Below, piece after piece: positions 9,319-19,144 of a DNA stretch of 64,000 bases. How positions within the stretch are numbered: the first letter of the stretch is position 1; each line of letters opens with the position of its first letter. Under the pieces are notes generated by a model. The model was not told where the DNA came from. It made no database searches and saw only the letters and a list, made by a program, of their open reading frames with translations. The stretch is from Paenibacillus amylolyticus. GTDB lineage: Bacteria > Bacillota > Bacilli > Paenibacillales > Paenibacillaceae. The stretch is taken from positions 4,774,001 through 4,838,000 of the forward strand of contig NZ_CP121451.1 in NCBI RefSeq assembly GCF_029689945.1, in the 5' to 3' direction. Both the position numbers and the translations under genes were made by a program.

Positions 9319-10134
9319 ATGCCGAAACCTAGCATGGGGAATCCGCTGGATGCCGATATGCCGCTCATGATTACAGGGCAAAACCAGTTGACCGTTGATG
9401 AATTGAGGAATTGGAGCGACCATTCACGGGATTACAGCATTGTACAGTGCATCGGAGGAACAGGGCGAATCGAAGCTAAGAATCATGAATTTTCAATCAA
9501 AAAAGGAACCGCTCTTATTCTGTTCCCGGAGGTAACCTATCGTTACCACAATCTAAGTGATTCATTACGATTTGATTGTCTGTCTTTCAATGGCTATTTA
9601 TTGCCACGTTTCTTGCATACCTTGCAGATCGGGGAGCTGCGCGCCTTCAAGCCGGACGGAATGCTTCATATCCTGTTGCATGAAATTACGCTGGCGCTGC
9701 AGTCCCGGCACAAGGATCAGATCTGGCACGTATCGGCATTACTGTACATGCTTTTGGTCAGATTAACCATTGAAGGTGAACGCTATAGTGCTTATGAACG
9801 TTCAGAGGCTCGACTACGATTGGATGAACTCATTACGTTTATCAAACAAAATTATCATCAGGATATCTCTCTCCCCATGTTGGCTGAGCAGATGAACGTA
9901 ACCGAACAACACCTGAATCGGATATTCAAAAAAGAATTTCAAATGACGCCACTGGAGTATCTCATGCGGTACCGGTTGTTGAAAGCCAAGGAAATGCTCA
10001 TTGAAAATAATGAAACTACGGCTCATGAAATAGCCAAAGCGGTTGGTTTTAACAGTGCCAGTTACTTTGGATCCGTGTTCAAAAAATACGAAGGGATCTC
10101 CCCGATCGAGCTGCGCAAACAGTATCTCGGTTAA
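9319..10134 (+). CDS. AraC-family transcriptional regulator
   Basis: 271 residues. An N-terminal cupin-like sensor domain (about residues 15-140; GTALILFPEVTYRYHN) is joined to a C-terminal AraC DNA-binding domain (about 170-270). Both helix-turn-helix units are visible (ISLPMLAEQMNVTEQHLNRIFK and TAHEIAKAVGFNSASYFGSVFK). The ATG at 9319 has GAGGA 11 bases upstream. The gene converges on and overlaps by 4 bases the HAD gene ending the six-gene operon at 10131-16392. It may respond to a sugar and control that operon, but no operator was identified. Confidence 0.9.
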   Translation: MPKPSMGNPLDADMPLMITGQNQLTVDELRNWSDHSRDYSIVQCIGGTGRIEAKNHEFSIKKGTALILFPEVTYRYHNLSDSLRFDCLSFNGYLLPRFLHTLQIGELRAFKPDGMLHILLHEITLALQSRHKDQIWHVSALLYMLLVRLTIEGERYSAYERSEARLRLDELITFIKQNYHQDISLPMLAEQMNVTEQHLNRIFKKEFQMTPLEYLMRYRLLKAKEMLIENNETTAHEIAKAVGFNSASYFGSVFKKYEGISPIELRKQYLG

Positions 10135-10772
10135 AGGGCCTCCATATCCATCTCGGCCAGCGAGGATAACCGCCGTTCATGCATGGTGAATTCCAGACCA
10201 CGCGTTACCTCGTTAGGCACGATGATACAACGAATGCCTGCGGCATTGGCTGCCTTCAGTCCATTAGGTGAGTCTTCGAACACGATTGCTTCGGAAGCCT
10301 CGACTCCAAGACTCTGGAGCGCAAGAAGGTACAGTTCAGGATCAGGTTTCACTCGCTTCACATCCTCCGAAGTATGAACAACGGTGAAATAATCGAAAAT
10401 GCCTAATTTCTGCAAATAACCATGGACCCAGTCCCGTGTGGAGCTGGACGCAACCGCAAGCTGAATCCCCTTCTCCCTCGCAGACTGAAGCAATTCATAC
10501 ACGCCCGGCAGAATAACCGCCTGTCCCAGATAGGCTTCGTATTTCTGTTCAGAGAGCAGTTTGATATGCTCATGATCTATCTTTTGTTGGAGCGCTTGCT
10601 CCAGATACAGGAATGGATGAAATTCCTCAAAGGATGTCCCCACATTTTTCGACCATAACTCCAGGCCAAGTTCAACTCCATGCTCTTCATAAATATCACG
10701 AAACGCATAGTACCAAGGTGTCTCTGTATCGACAATAAGTCCGTCAAAATCAAATATGAATGCTTTTACCAT
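10131..10772 (-). CDS. HAD-superfamily phosphatase/phosphoglucomutase-like hydrolase
   Basis: 213 residues. HAD motif I is FDFDGLIVDTE with the nucleophilic and acid/base Asp pair. Motif II appears as AVASSSTRDW, motif III as the Lys in VKPDPELY, and motif IV as IVFEDSPNG. The C1 cap is of the helical type found in beta-phosphoglucomutase, YvdM and sugar-phosphate phosphatases. It is the last gene of a six-gene operon and could remove phosphate from a sugar intermediate. It overlaps the 3' end of the convergent AraC gene by 4 bases. Confidence 0.88.
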   Translation of the reverse strand: MVKAFIFDFDGLIVDTETPWYYAFRDIYEEHGVELGLELWSKNVGTSFEEFHPFLYLEQALQQKIDHEHIKLLSEQKYEAYLGQAVILPGVYELLQSAREKGIQLAVASSSTRDWVHGYLQKLGIFDYFTVVHTSEDVKRVKPDPELYLLALQSLGVEASEAIVFEDSPNGLKAANAAGIRCIIVPNEVTRGLEFTMHERRLSSLAEMDMEAL

Positions 10773-10811
10773 GAATCTGTTCTCCCTCCATTGATCGGCC
10801 GGGGGAGCGGA

Positions 10812-11405
10812 TTAGAAGCGTGCGGTCAAGTCCGGATGAGTAACGTCCACGGATAAAAAATGACACGTGCAGCCCGTTCCCGTCGGCGACTGAACAACTA
10901 ATCCAGCTCGAAGCTCCCCTTGTGTCGGCATGCCGAAATAACGAATCAGTTTCCACTCATCCCCATCGGGCGAATAAAAGAATGATATGCAGCCCTCTAC
11001 TTTGCGTATCCGCAAATAGGGATCGGGTACGGGGACTTCCACCGAGTTGCAATCATCGGATGAACCATCACGAGTGACCACCGATACGATCGTAGGTGCT
11101 TTCCCATCATATTCAAAACAGATTTTGCACCAGTTACGATCATCCGCCATCACCATCAGACAGCCGGAATCATATTGATTTTTCATATCCACTGTTAATT
11201 GGGTTGTCATTTCGAAGTCTCCAGGTACAGGCATGGACAAGAATGGCGCAGTCGCACGAATGTGCTTCCCCGCTGGGTCTTGGAAAAAGTCCGTATCCGC
11301 CTGTGCTTCCACCAGCACACCTCCCTGATCCGTATAAGACCAGGTCTTAGGCTCGTTCATCCATGTCCATTGCTTCCGTGCTTCTGTTGTCATAACGTTT
11401 GTCAT
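10812..11405 (-). CDS. DUF1349 family protein (concanavalin-like fold)
   Basis: 197 residues from the ATG at 11405, which has GGGAGG 8 bases upstream; a longer open frame to 11585 is non-coding. The sequence matches the DUF1349 pattern: a short N-terminal strand (WTWMNEPKTW), GGVLVEAQADTDFFQDP, YDSGCLMVMADDRNWCKICFEY and YLRIRKVEGCISFFYSPDG. The family has a lectin-like beta-sandwich and is thought to bind or act on carbohydrate, although no reaction is established. It sits between the MFS exporter and the HAD hydrolase in the operon. Confidence 0.82.
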   Translation of the reverse strand: MTNVMTTEARKQWTWMNEPKTWSYTDQGGVLVEAQADTDFFQDPAGKHIRATAPFLSMPVPGDFEMTTQLTVDMKNQYDSGCLMVMADDRNWCKICFEYDGKAPTIVSVVTRDGSSDDCNSVEVPVPDPYLRIRKVEGCISFFYSPDGDEWKLIRYFGMPTQGELRAGLVVQSPTGTGCTCHFLSVDVTHPDLTARF

Positions 11406-11484
11406 TTTCTTAGCCTCCCAAGTAAAGTTAATCTCTAGTTTTTCTGTACTACTTATTCGATTCATATACAGAAAACCCCTTCTT

Positions 11485-12727
11485 CTACATATTTTTGTAA
11501 GGTTCCAGCACTTGGGAGTGCTTTTGCGGATCTGGCAGGAATAACATGATGACCATGAGTACGATATATAGACCCAGAATGACACTGAACAACAGCGTGG
11601 GATTGTGATGATAGAGCAAGCCCGTCAGGTAACCCGATGGAATGGCTGTAAGCGTCATGACCGTCTGCACGGCCGAGAACATGTCCGCTTTTTCATGCGT
11701 ACCCAATCGGTTCATCAGCAGGGAATCCCGGTACGTCTGGAGGATGAAGTTACCCGCAGCGAGCACGATTAGCGTGAGAAACAACATCGCGATATTCCCC
11801 ACAGGGATTAGCAGAAACAGAATGGCTCCGGCCGTACTCAGCACAATGGAAAAACCAACATACTTTTCTTCTGAACGCCGTTTCAGTCGTGGAATGATTA
11901 CCAGATAGAGCAGCATGACCGTTATTGCTGTCACCACAGGAATAAACGAAATGACACGATCATCGAATTTCAACTGTTCCTTGAAGAAAATAACCTGAAA
12001 GAAATTCAGCTGCAAGATCAGATTGGATAAGACTGTAATCAAAATAATCGGAAACAGTCTCCGTTTGTAGAATGATTTGCCGAATAGACGCAGACTGGCA
12101 CCCAAGCTCGGAAGAACACGGGTTTTACTATGCAATCCCATAAGTTCCTTGCCGACCTCAGTCTCATCCGTGTATCGGTTCCGAATGAAGAACATGGCCG
12201 TCATGAGAATGCCCCCAACAAAGTAAATGCTGGCCAGTGTTGGCACAATTCCAAAATCAGCAATGACCACCCCGGCAATGGGGTTAATACCCGGCACCTG
12301 TAATAATCATATTGAGTATGGCAAATACTTTCGATCGTTTGTGTTCCTCCACATCCTCAATAATCAGACAGTTGAATGCGACCGTTACAAACTTCGAAGT
12401 TGCGTTCAGCAAGTAGGCGATCAGAAACAGCCAGAAGTTCTGGGAGAATGCCCAGATGAACATGGGAACACTCCAGGCAAGCAGATCAAAGATCAGCGTT
12501 GTTCGTTTGCGCCCCAACTTATTCGTAATGGAACCTGCAAACAATTGAAAGATAAAGGCAAAATAAAGATTTACCGAATTGATGATACCGATTTCGATGT
12601 CCGAAAGTCCGGCTTCCTTCATATATAAAGGAGCGTAGAAGAGAACAATCGTGCCCGGAATGGCCCATACCGGTTCGAGTAAAATGGAGTAGCGTGGATT
12701 CTTCGGCAAATCTTGAAGCAATTTCAA
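11485..12727 (-). CDS. MFS transporter, frameshifted
   Basis: Restored length is about 413 residues with 12 predicted helices. The first frame starts at a TTG at 12727 (AAGGG 7 bases upstream) and runs to MIITGAGY. It includes the loop 2-3 signature LFAGSITNKLGRKRT. The second frame continues GINPIAGVVIADFGIVPTL to the end. One surplus base in the CCC (plus strand) at 12290-12292 accounts for the shift. Lacking a known relative, the substrate is unknown; its place in an operon with a glycosyltransferase, aminotransferase and dehydrogenase suggests export of the operon's product or import of its precursor. Confidence 0.78.
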
Positions 12728-12819
12728 TCGATATCCCTTCCTTCTGCGGTTTTCACCGCTGCGAATTCCAACTTATCGCAGCGGCTAACCCGCTAATGTC
12801 TACATGCCTATAGTACCTC

Positions 12820-13850
12820 TTAAAGGATAAGAGCTGTTTTCACAGAGTTCATCGGCAACCTCTCTCCAGTACGCAAGTCATAACCAATCGTTCCATTAAA
12901 GGCCTGTTCATAATCACTCAGCAGTTCCTTCGCTGTCACCATCTGTTCCAGTTCCGGAATGCTTTGGGCAAATTTCAGTGCCGTACTGATCATGGAGTGA
13001 TTGGCAACTGCACCAATGATACTAATGCCATCATTAATCACGGCTGTTGATTTGAACGTCACCTCATAGCTGTCGTCATATCCCATAGGAATGATTTTGC
13101 CGCCTTTGGCAATCAACTCAAACCCTACATGAAGCTGGTTACCCACCGCGTCCACCACAATATCAAACTTTTTGTTATTGTTAATCTCGTATACTTTATC
13201 AAGCGTTAGATCCTGAGGATAGAACACATGATCCGCGATCCCGGAAGCGAACTCTTTGCGGTATGGATCAACTTCCGTGCCGACAGTAAGCCTTGCCAAT
13301 CGTTTGCTCACAAGCTGACACAAGGAACCAATTGCACCGGAACCGAGGACAAGTACAGAGTCACTTGGCTTAGTCCCTGCTTTCATGAACGTCTGAAGCA
13401 CACAGCCCAGGGGTTCAATCATCATGGCCGTTTCCCAGCTCATGGAATCCGGAATGGCATAGATATACTTTCGTCCCCTACAAAATACTCCGCAAAGGTT
13501 CCGTGTGTTGTCATCCCAACCTGATAGTCATCAAAATTCTCGCAGTAGATGAACAGACCTTCACGGCAGTAAGAGCAGGTACCGCACGACTGCGTGGGAT
13601 CAACCAGTACCCGATCACCGATCTGGAAACCACGTACTTCATCGCCCACCTCAACGACGGTGCCGACACCTTCATGACCAATGATTGTTCCTTTATTCGC
13701 AGGCACTTTGCCTTTGACAATATTCAGGTCTGTCCCGCAGATGCCTGAACCATAGATTTTAATTTTCACCTGGTTGGGCTTCTGAATGGTCGGCTCCTCA
13801 ATCTCCTGGTACGTCACCTGTTTGAGATCCTGATATACGAGTGCTTTCAT
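12820..13850 (-). CDS. Zinc-dependent MDR dehydrogenase, frameshifted
   Basis: Restored length is 343 residues, the usual size for sorbitol/threonine/butanediol dehydrogenase relatives. Catalytic zinc ligands Cys38, His59 and Glu60 (GICGTD, GHEGVG) and the structural zinc cluster Cys89, 92, 95 and 103 are all present. The second frame holds the catalytic-domain continuation (MIEPLGCVLQTF) and the NAD(P)-binding VLGSGAIGSLCQL. The frame is lost near 13469-13471, where an AAA run probably should be AAAA, giving DEKYIYAIPDSMSWE. It should oxidise a secondary alcohol, likely a sugar or cyclitol, to a ketone. In this operon the ketone would suit the neighbouring aminotransferase. Confidence 0.85.
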
Positions 13851-13893
13851 GGAATAATTCCTCCTAGTCGATTGTCGATTTCTAATTTATGGA

Positions 13894-15200
13894 TTAAGCT
13901 TCAAACGTTTTCGTAAGTTGCATCGAATGTAGATGTTCCTGCTTCTGAATCTCTTTCCAGTCGGACAGGATCTGTAACAGAGCTTCCTCAACCCACAGCA
14001 ATTCTTCTCGTGTATGGGCATCCGAGAAAATCAAATAACCTTTGGTGAAGATGCCGAAGTGAGCCATTCTCTTCACCATGAACTCGCGGAAAGGGTCTGT
14101 CTGAAAGTTATCCTCGGCCAAGGATTGAATGCAGAAGCTTGCATACGTCCCCTTCAATTCCAATTGATCCGTTAATCCGAGTAACACAAGTTCAGATTCC
14201 AGACGATCCATGATCCGAGTTGCCGGATCACGCCAGGACGGCCATACTTTCGCATTCTTCATTAATCGTTCACAGGCAATGGCAGCCGCAAGTGCTGTTG
14301 TTTCACTAGAATGGGCATTGCTGAATCGAACCTGTCCCGACAGAGACATCAAGTGCTCTGGTCCCAAAACCGCTGCGAGCGGTAAACCGTTTGCCATACC
14401 TTTGGAGATACAAAGCAGATCAGGCCAGATGTCATATTCTCCTGCTGTAGCCTGTTTGCCCATTCGAATACCGGAAGTGACCTCATCAAATATGATAATG
14501 ATATCCAGAGAGCGGCATAGGTTGACCACTTCCTCAAGCGCATCCCGTTTCCACTCGTTGGGACATAAAACAATACATGCGATATCCTCGGGAGATGAGG
14601 TAATCTGGGCCTCAATACGCTCCGCAGTCGGTTTATTGACCCAGATCGTTGAACGCTCGATATCGACAGGAATGCCCCGTTCTTTTGTCTGGCCACCGTA
14701 ATAACCATAGGCCGACCAATCATGCCAGCCATGATAAGCCGTCGCAATCACCTTGCTTTTGCCACTTGCAGCACGGGCAAGTCGTACGGCCCCGCTCACT
14801 GCATCGGCACCACTCTTCGTGAAACGCAGCGACGGATAACGACCCTCGAACCGCTCCAGAATCAATTCGGCGCATTCAAGCTCGATGTCGGCCGGAACCG
14901 AAAAGCTTGTCCCTTTTTTCAGCTGGTGAATGACGGTTAGTTGGACTTCATGCCTTGCATGGCCCCAGGACGCCGTACCCATCGCCATTTCACAATCCAG
15001 CCATTCATTACCGTCGATATCTGTAAATCGGGATTTGTAAGCCTCTGCACAACATACCGGTGTATGCCCAGGAAATAAACGTTCAGGTGCTTTGGCTAAA
15101 GTGCTGCATCCGCTCGGAATTACCTTCTCGACTTGCTCCAACCACTCCAGATTACGGCTAAATCGTACGGCACGATCGAGCGTGCTCTCTTTTCTTTCAC
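13894..15200 (-). CDS. Class III PLP aminotransferase (GSA aminomutase-like), frameshifted near start
   Basis: About 435 residues. PLP-binding features are clear: SGADAVSGAVRLARA, YHGWHDW, the aspartate in IIIFDEVTSGIR and the Schiff-base lysine in ISKGMANGLPLAAV. The in-frame TTG at 15141 has no good site. A GTG at 15200 has GGAGGT at 7-base spacing, and adding one A to the AAAA at 15190-15193 joins VKEKEST to LDRAVRFSRNLEWLEQVEK. That is the likely true N-terminus. The family transaminates keto sugars, aldehydes or GSA; there are no heme genes nearby, so a HemL role is unlikely. A keto-sugar substrate from the adjacent dehydrogenase is my inference. Confidence 0.82.
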
Positions 15201-15237
15201 CTTAAGTACCTCCCTGTTTATTGACGTTGTGAGTGAA

Positions 15238-16392
15238 TTACCGAACTTTGGTTCCAGGCCAGCATCCATCGTAGATGCGATCCATTGTGATTACATTGCC
15301 ATACAGATCGATGATCAGATCCTTGGCCCGATGAGCGTGTCTCATCTCAATCCAGTAGCGGTTCTCCAGCAAACGGGCGAAATTGTCCACCAAAAACAGT
15401 AACCGGTTCTCACTATGGATCAGTTCCTTGCCCAGTACCTGTGGCAGCCAGATGGCTCCGTTGGAATTGAAGCGGTTGGAATAGTCACGTACTTCGGCTA
15501 CATTCGCAAATTCAGCTTCCTCCAGCTTGGTCCAGAACGTATCGGCATCACTGCGAACTTCTGCCAGATCAATGCCGACAATCGGCAGATGCTGATATTC
15601 CCCTTGGCTCTCCAGCTGCGCTTTCAGATGACTGAAAACGAAAGGCCACACATCGGCCTCGATTTGACCGCCCCACTTTTTCCAGAAACGTGCCAGATTG
15701 TTCTTGCGGTTGAAATTGCGGTGAATACCGCTGCTGCGTTCCCAGTGATAGGCTTTAATATTCGGGTTAATGACCGTGTCGTATCCGGCAGCTCGTGCCC
15801 GCATCTGATAATCAAAATCCTCGTACCCGTTAAAGAATTTCTCATCGAGGTTGCCGATCGTTTCGTATACCTCCCGCTTCATGCCGAACATGGCGAACAC
15901 CACCAGCTGAACGGAGAACGTTTCTTTCGGGATATCATCAGGGGATGCGTTCAGGAACAGGTGGCGGCCGATCGTGTCTGCAAAAGCAATACCGCAATGC
16001 TGCACCCCTCCGGTTTGCGGATACAACAGAACCCCGCCAATCATGCCAATCGTAATATCGCTGTCCAGTGTCTCTTTCATCATCGGTTGCCAGTTTGGTT
16101 GAAGAATCGTGTCCGAATCCAGGAAGAAAATGTACTCTCCCTTGGCAAGACTCAGTGCGCTATTAATTGACACGGCGCAACCGAGTGGAAAATCATGCTG
16201 AAGAATCTCGATGGTCACACCTTCTCTTACTTCTTGCTTCAGTTTATCCAGATGTTGAAAGACTGCTGAGCCGGAACCATCGTTGATGAAAATAATCTGG
16301 GTGGATGGGCTTACTGTCCGGAGCAACGAATCTGTGAACAGGTTCAGAATGTTATAGTCCTGGTTGACTGGCACAATAATGGTGTAAAGCAT
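15238..16392 (-). CDS. Family 2 glycosyltransferase
   Basis: 384 residues. A GT-A domain occupies about residues 1-250: start MLYTIIVPVNQDYNI, nucleotide-binding FINDGSG, DxD-type motif FFLDSDTILQ, and the acceptor-side NGYEDFDYQMRARAAGYD. About 130 further residues form a C-terminal region with aromatic and basic residues that I do not recognise. There is no membrane segment. It transfers a sugar from a nucleotide donor. It is the first gene of the six-gene operon (GGAGGGATTCC site at the ATG), 37 bases ahead of the aminotransferase. Confidence 0.87.
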   Translation of the reverse strand: MLYTIIVPVNQDYNILNLFTDSLLRTVSPSTQIIFINDGSGSAVFQHLDKLKQEVREGVTIEILQHDFPLGCAVSINSALSLAKGEYIFFLDSDTILQPNWQPMMKETLDSDITIGMIGGVLLYPQTGGVQHCGIAFADTIGRHLFLNASPDDIPKETFSVQLVVFAMFGMKREVYETIGNLDEKFFNGYEDFDYQMRARAAGYDTVINPNIKAYHWERSSGIHRNFNRKNNLARFWKKWGGQIEADVWPFVFSHLKAQLESQGEYQHLPIVGIDLAEVRSDADTFWTKLEEAEFANVAEVRDYSNRFNSNGAIWLPQVLGKELIHSENRLLFLVDNFARLLENRYWIEMRHAHRAKDLIIDLYGNVITMDRIYDGCWPGTKVR

Positions 16393-16744
16393 GGAATCCC
16401 TCCTGATTTGGGTTGATGGAATGAGTACTTGAGCTGATCTTCAACTGCATCATGGCAGGTTGTTCTGTCCGTCCCCCTCGCTTGAATATTTTGTCTTTAT
16501 TTGGTAATGATTTGAATCTACTAGAAATTTATATCATTTTTTGTAAACTTGAAATCTTAAATTCTGAACCCTGTTAATATTTGAATATCAGCAAAAATCA
16601 AGTCCATAACGCCTCTGTACTGAGAAACGCTGTAGCGAACGCAAAAAAACACCCTCAAAGAGTCTTCGTATCACACGATACAAATGACTGTTTAAGAGTG
16701 CTTTTGTACTAAAATGAATTATTTGTCGTCGAATTGGCCCTGAC
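16393..16744. other. Intergenic region upstream of the six-gene operon
   Basis: About 350 bases without a gene. It contains the terminator of the upstream TetR gene (16643-16706) and an AT-rich stretch (16490-16600) that should hold the promoter of the glycosyltransferase operon. I see no convincing -35/-10 pair or operator. No conserved ORF is present on either strand. Confidence 0.5.
16643..16706 (-). terminator. Intrinsic terminator of the TetR gene at 16745
   Basis: On the minus strand, a long imperfect stem (CACTCTTAAACAGTC against GACTCTTTGAGGGTG with two wobble pairs) carries an inner GTATC/GATAC stem. It is followed by seven T. It ends about 100 bases before the glycosyltransferase start. 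Confidence 0.75.
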
Positions 16745-17311
16745 CTAACGCTGCTTGAACCCATGGTAAAACGTGTCTACCACAAGCGCAGGAGCCGCTT
16801 TTCTCGCGATATGACCACTTACGACCTGCTGCCATGTCAGGAACATGATGGAATACAGCACATCCACAATCCAGGTTTTATCGAGATCCGAGCGGAAATA
16901 ACCTTTCTGTTGTAACAGACCGACCGCATGCAGTACCGGTTCTCTCAGTTTCAGATCTGCTCCCTCAATCTCGGGATTATAATTAATGGTCGTGTCATGA
17001 GCCAGAAAATATATTTTGTCACCTAAAGGGATCAGTGCTTCGATCAGCTCAGGTATGTATTTTTCACAGTGCTCCTCATCCAGTTGGATTTGTTTCATGG
17101 TTTCACTGACCACCTCAATTGCGCGCAATCCCAGATGAACCATGAGCTGTTCACGGCTTTCCACATAACGATGTAATGTAGCAATTCCGATCTTGGCAGA
17201 TTCGGCAATTTCATTCATGGAAGCATTCGGCTTTTCAATCAGCAACTTGGTCGCCTCGTCCAAAATGGAATGAAGCCTGGTCTGTTTAATTGTTGTCATT
17301 TCCTTTTTCAT
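16745..17311 (-). CDS. TetR/AcrR-family regulator
   Basis: 188 residues from the ATG at 17311 (AGAGGTG at 8-base spacing). The N-terminal DNA-binding domain has ILDEATKLLIEKPNASMNEIAESAKIG and the recognition part TLHRYVESREQLMVHLG. The C-terminal ligand domain is of the type seen in YxaF-like and similar regulators, with no identifiable ligand. Its own promoter region contains a 23-base near-palindrome (17354-17376), so autorepression is likely. Targets are not certain; it lies between the six-gene operon and the ABC-F resistance gene. Confidence 0.87.
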   Translation of the reverse strand: MKKEMTTIKQTRLHSILDEATKLLIEKPNASMNEIAESAKIGIATLHRYVESREQLMVHLGLRAIEVVSETMKQIQLDEEHCEKYIPELIEALIPLGDKIYFLAHDTTINYNPEIEGADLKLREPVLHAVGLLQQKGYFRSDLDKTWIVDVLYSIMFLTWQQVVSGHIARKAAPALVVDTFYHGFKQR

Positions 17312-17353
17312 GGGTATTACACCTCTTGGCGAATTAGTCTACAAATGATCGAT

Positions 17354-17376
17354 TCATCCATCATATGATTGGATGA
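17354..17376. promoter_or_regulatory. Near-palindromic candidate TetR operator
   Basis: TCATCCA (17354-17360) and TGGATGA (17370-17376) flank a TCATATGAT centre, giving a 23-base dyad about 45 bases upstream of the TetR start. Confidence 0.5.
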
Positions 17377-17466
17377 GTTCATAAAATTATAGCATATATT
17401 CTCACCATATCGCAGTCTGAACGTAACACGCTGCCTACTATACTCATGCAGTACATATAAAGCTTA

Positions 17467-17490
17467 AAAGCCGCCATTCGGCGGCTCTTA
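17467..17490 (-). terminator. Intrinsic terminator of the ABC-F gene
   Basis: AGCCGCC and GGCGGCT form a GC-rich stem with a four-base loop. On the minus strand it is followed by TTTTAAGCTTTAT. It lies 30 bases past the stop of the Lsa-type gene. Confidence 0.75.
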
Positions 17491-17520
17491 GCATCGATAT
17501 CTTATAACGCAGTCTGTTGC

Positions 17521-18999
17521 TTACAGTTCAATGATTCTTGTTGCAATATTGGCACAAAATTCACTATCATGCTCCACAAAAAGCAGGGTCGGTGAATATT
17601 CCAGCAGCAGGTCTTCGATCTGCATACGTGAAATGACATCTACAAAGTTCAGTGGTTCATCCCATATATGCAGATGAGCCTTCTCACTAAGACTTTTGGC
17701 AATAAGCACTTTCTTTTTCTGACCTGCACTAAATGTCGAGATATCTTTCTCCAATTGCTCTCTGGAGAAATCCAGCTTTCGGAGTATCGATTTGAACAGG
17801 CTCTCATCAATCCCGTGTGTGGCTGCATATTCAGATAATCGCCCTCCGAGATCGGACGTATCCTGTGACACATACGAGATTTTAAGCTGAGGATCCTTAC
17901 GCAGAAGACCTGTATAAGCGATATCTTCACCACAGATCAGTTTAAGAATGCTTGATTTGCCCGATCCATTTTCTCCATACAGGGCAATTCGATCCCCTTT
18001 TTCAACCGTAAAACGGACATCCTCGCACACCGTATTGGCCCCGTACGATATCGACACATGTTCCAATTCAACAAGTTCATGCTTGTGAAAATCCAGCTGA
18101 TGGATCTGCAAAGATTCTGCACTCTCGATATTTTTGAGAAGTTTGGATTTCTCTTGAATCGCAGATTGCTGCCTTTGTTCAATATTTTTGGAACGTTTCA
18201 TCATCTTGGCAGCCTTGTGCCCAATATATCCTTTATCCACCTTGGAACCGGAATTCCTCGTACCGTTTTTGGTCTTTTCGACTTCATGCGACCATCCACC
18301 GGTCCGTTTGGCGGAATCGGATAAACGCTCGATGTCCTTCTTTAATTTCTCATTACTCGCAAGTTCAAACAGATCTTGTCTTCGTTTATTTTCCCACCAT
18401 GCAGAGAAATTGCCTTTCTGAATCTCGATGTTGCTCTTATTAATGGAAAGGATGTGGTCTACACTTTGATCAAGAAAGGAGCGATCATGAGACACCAAAA
18501 TAAATCCACTCTTGCTGCGGAGATAATCACCTACAATCTGTCTCGCATGAAGATCAAGATGGTTGGTAGGTTCATCAATAAGCAGAAACCGATTATCCTT
18601 CAGGAATAAGGCAGCCAACATCACCTTTGTCTGTTCTCCGTTGGATAACGTATCGTAAGGACGATATAGTACATCTTCCGACACCTTCAACAGATTAAGC
18701 TCGCGCACAACCTGCCAGTGCAGATATTCAGGATGAATCTCACCGATGACATCGAGGGTCATGGCTCCCTTATTCTCTACCTGGAAAGGAAAGTATTCAA
18801 AGCTAACATTCGCAGAGATATGCCCGCTATACTCATATTTGCCGAGTAACAATTGCAGGAAGGTTGTTTTGCCTCTGCCGTTCCTTCCGGTAAACCCCAA
18901 TTTCCAATCGGAGTCCAACTGAAAACTTACATTTTCAAATATATTATCGTAACTGCCTTCATAGGCAAAAGTCAGGTTGGTAACATTAATTAAAGACAT
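17521..18999 (-). CDS. Lsa-type ABC-F ribosomal protection ATPase
   Basis: 492 residues from the ATG at 18999 (AAAAGGA at about 8 bases); an ATG three codons earlier has no room for a site. Two ABC domains occur without membrane segments. Walker A motifs are GRNGRGKTT and GENGSGKSS, signatures are LSNGEQTKV and FSAGQKKKV, and Walker B motifs are FLLIDEPTNHLD and LHIWDEPLNFVD. They are separated by a basic interdomain linker (about 200-300). The start (SLINVTNLTFAYEGSYDNIFENVSFQ) is characteristic of the Lsa group. Such proteins bind the ribosomal E site and dislodge lincosamides, streptogramin A and pleuromutilins. A short ORF upstream suggests drug-responsive control. Confidence 0.92.
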   Translation of the reverse strand: MSLINVTNLTFAYEGSYDNIFENVSFQLDSDWKLGFTGRNGRGKTTFLQLLLGKYEYSGHISANVSFEYFPFQVENKGAMTLDVIGEIHPEYLHWQVVRELNLLKVSEDVLYRPYDTLSNGEQTKVMLAALFLKDNRFLLIDEPTNHLDLHARQIVGDYLRSKSGFILVSHDRSFLDQSVDHILSINKSNIEIQKGNFSAWWENKRRQDLFELASNEKLKKDIERLSDSAKRTGGWSHEVEKTKNGTRNSGSKVDKGYIGHKAAKMMKRSKNIEQRQQSAIQEKSKLLKNIESAESLQIHQLDFHKHELVELEHVSISYGANTVCEDVRFTVEKGDRIALYGENGSGKSSILKLICGEDIAYTGLLRKDPQLKISYVSQDTSDLGGRLSEYAATHGIDESLFKSILRKLDFSREQLEKDISTFSAGQKKKVLIAKSLSEKAHLHIWDEPLNFVDVISRMQIEDLLLEYSPTLLFVEHDSEFCANIATRIIEL

Positions 19000-19144
19000 G
19001 CAAATCATCCTTTTTATGTGAAATATAAAAGTAAACTAACGGGATTTCACCATTGAACATGGCATGGATTCCCTCACTTTAATATTTGAACATAATCAGA
19101 ATTTAGATTCGCTTATGCGATCAAGAAACCTGGCGATATAACCT

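Noticed and set aside
15415..16170. Plus-strand 251-codon open frame
   Set aside because: Antisense to the family 2 glycosyltransferase, whose motifs are clear; no site or motif on the plus strand.
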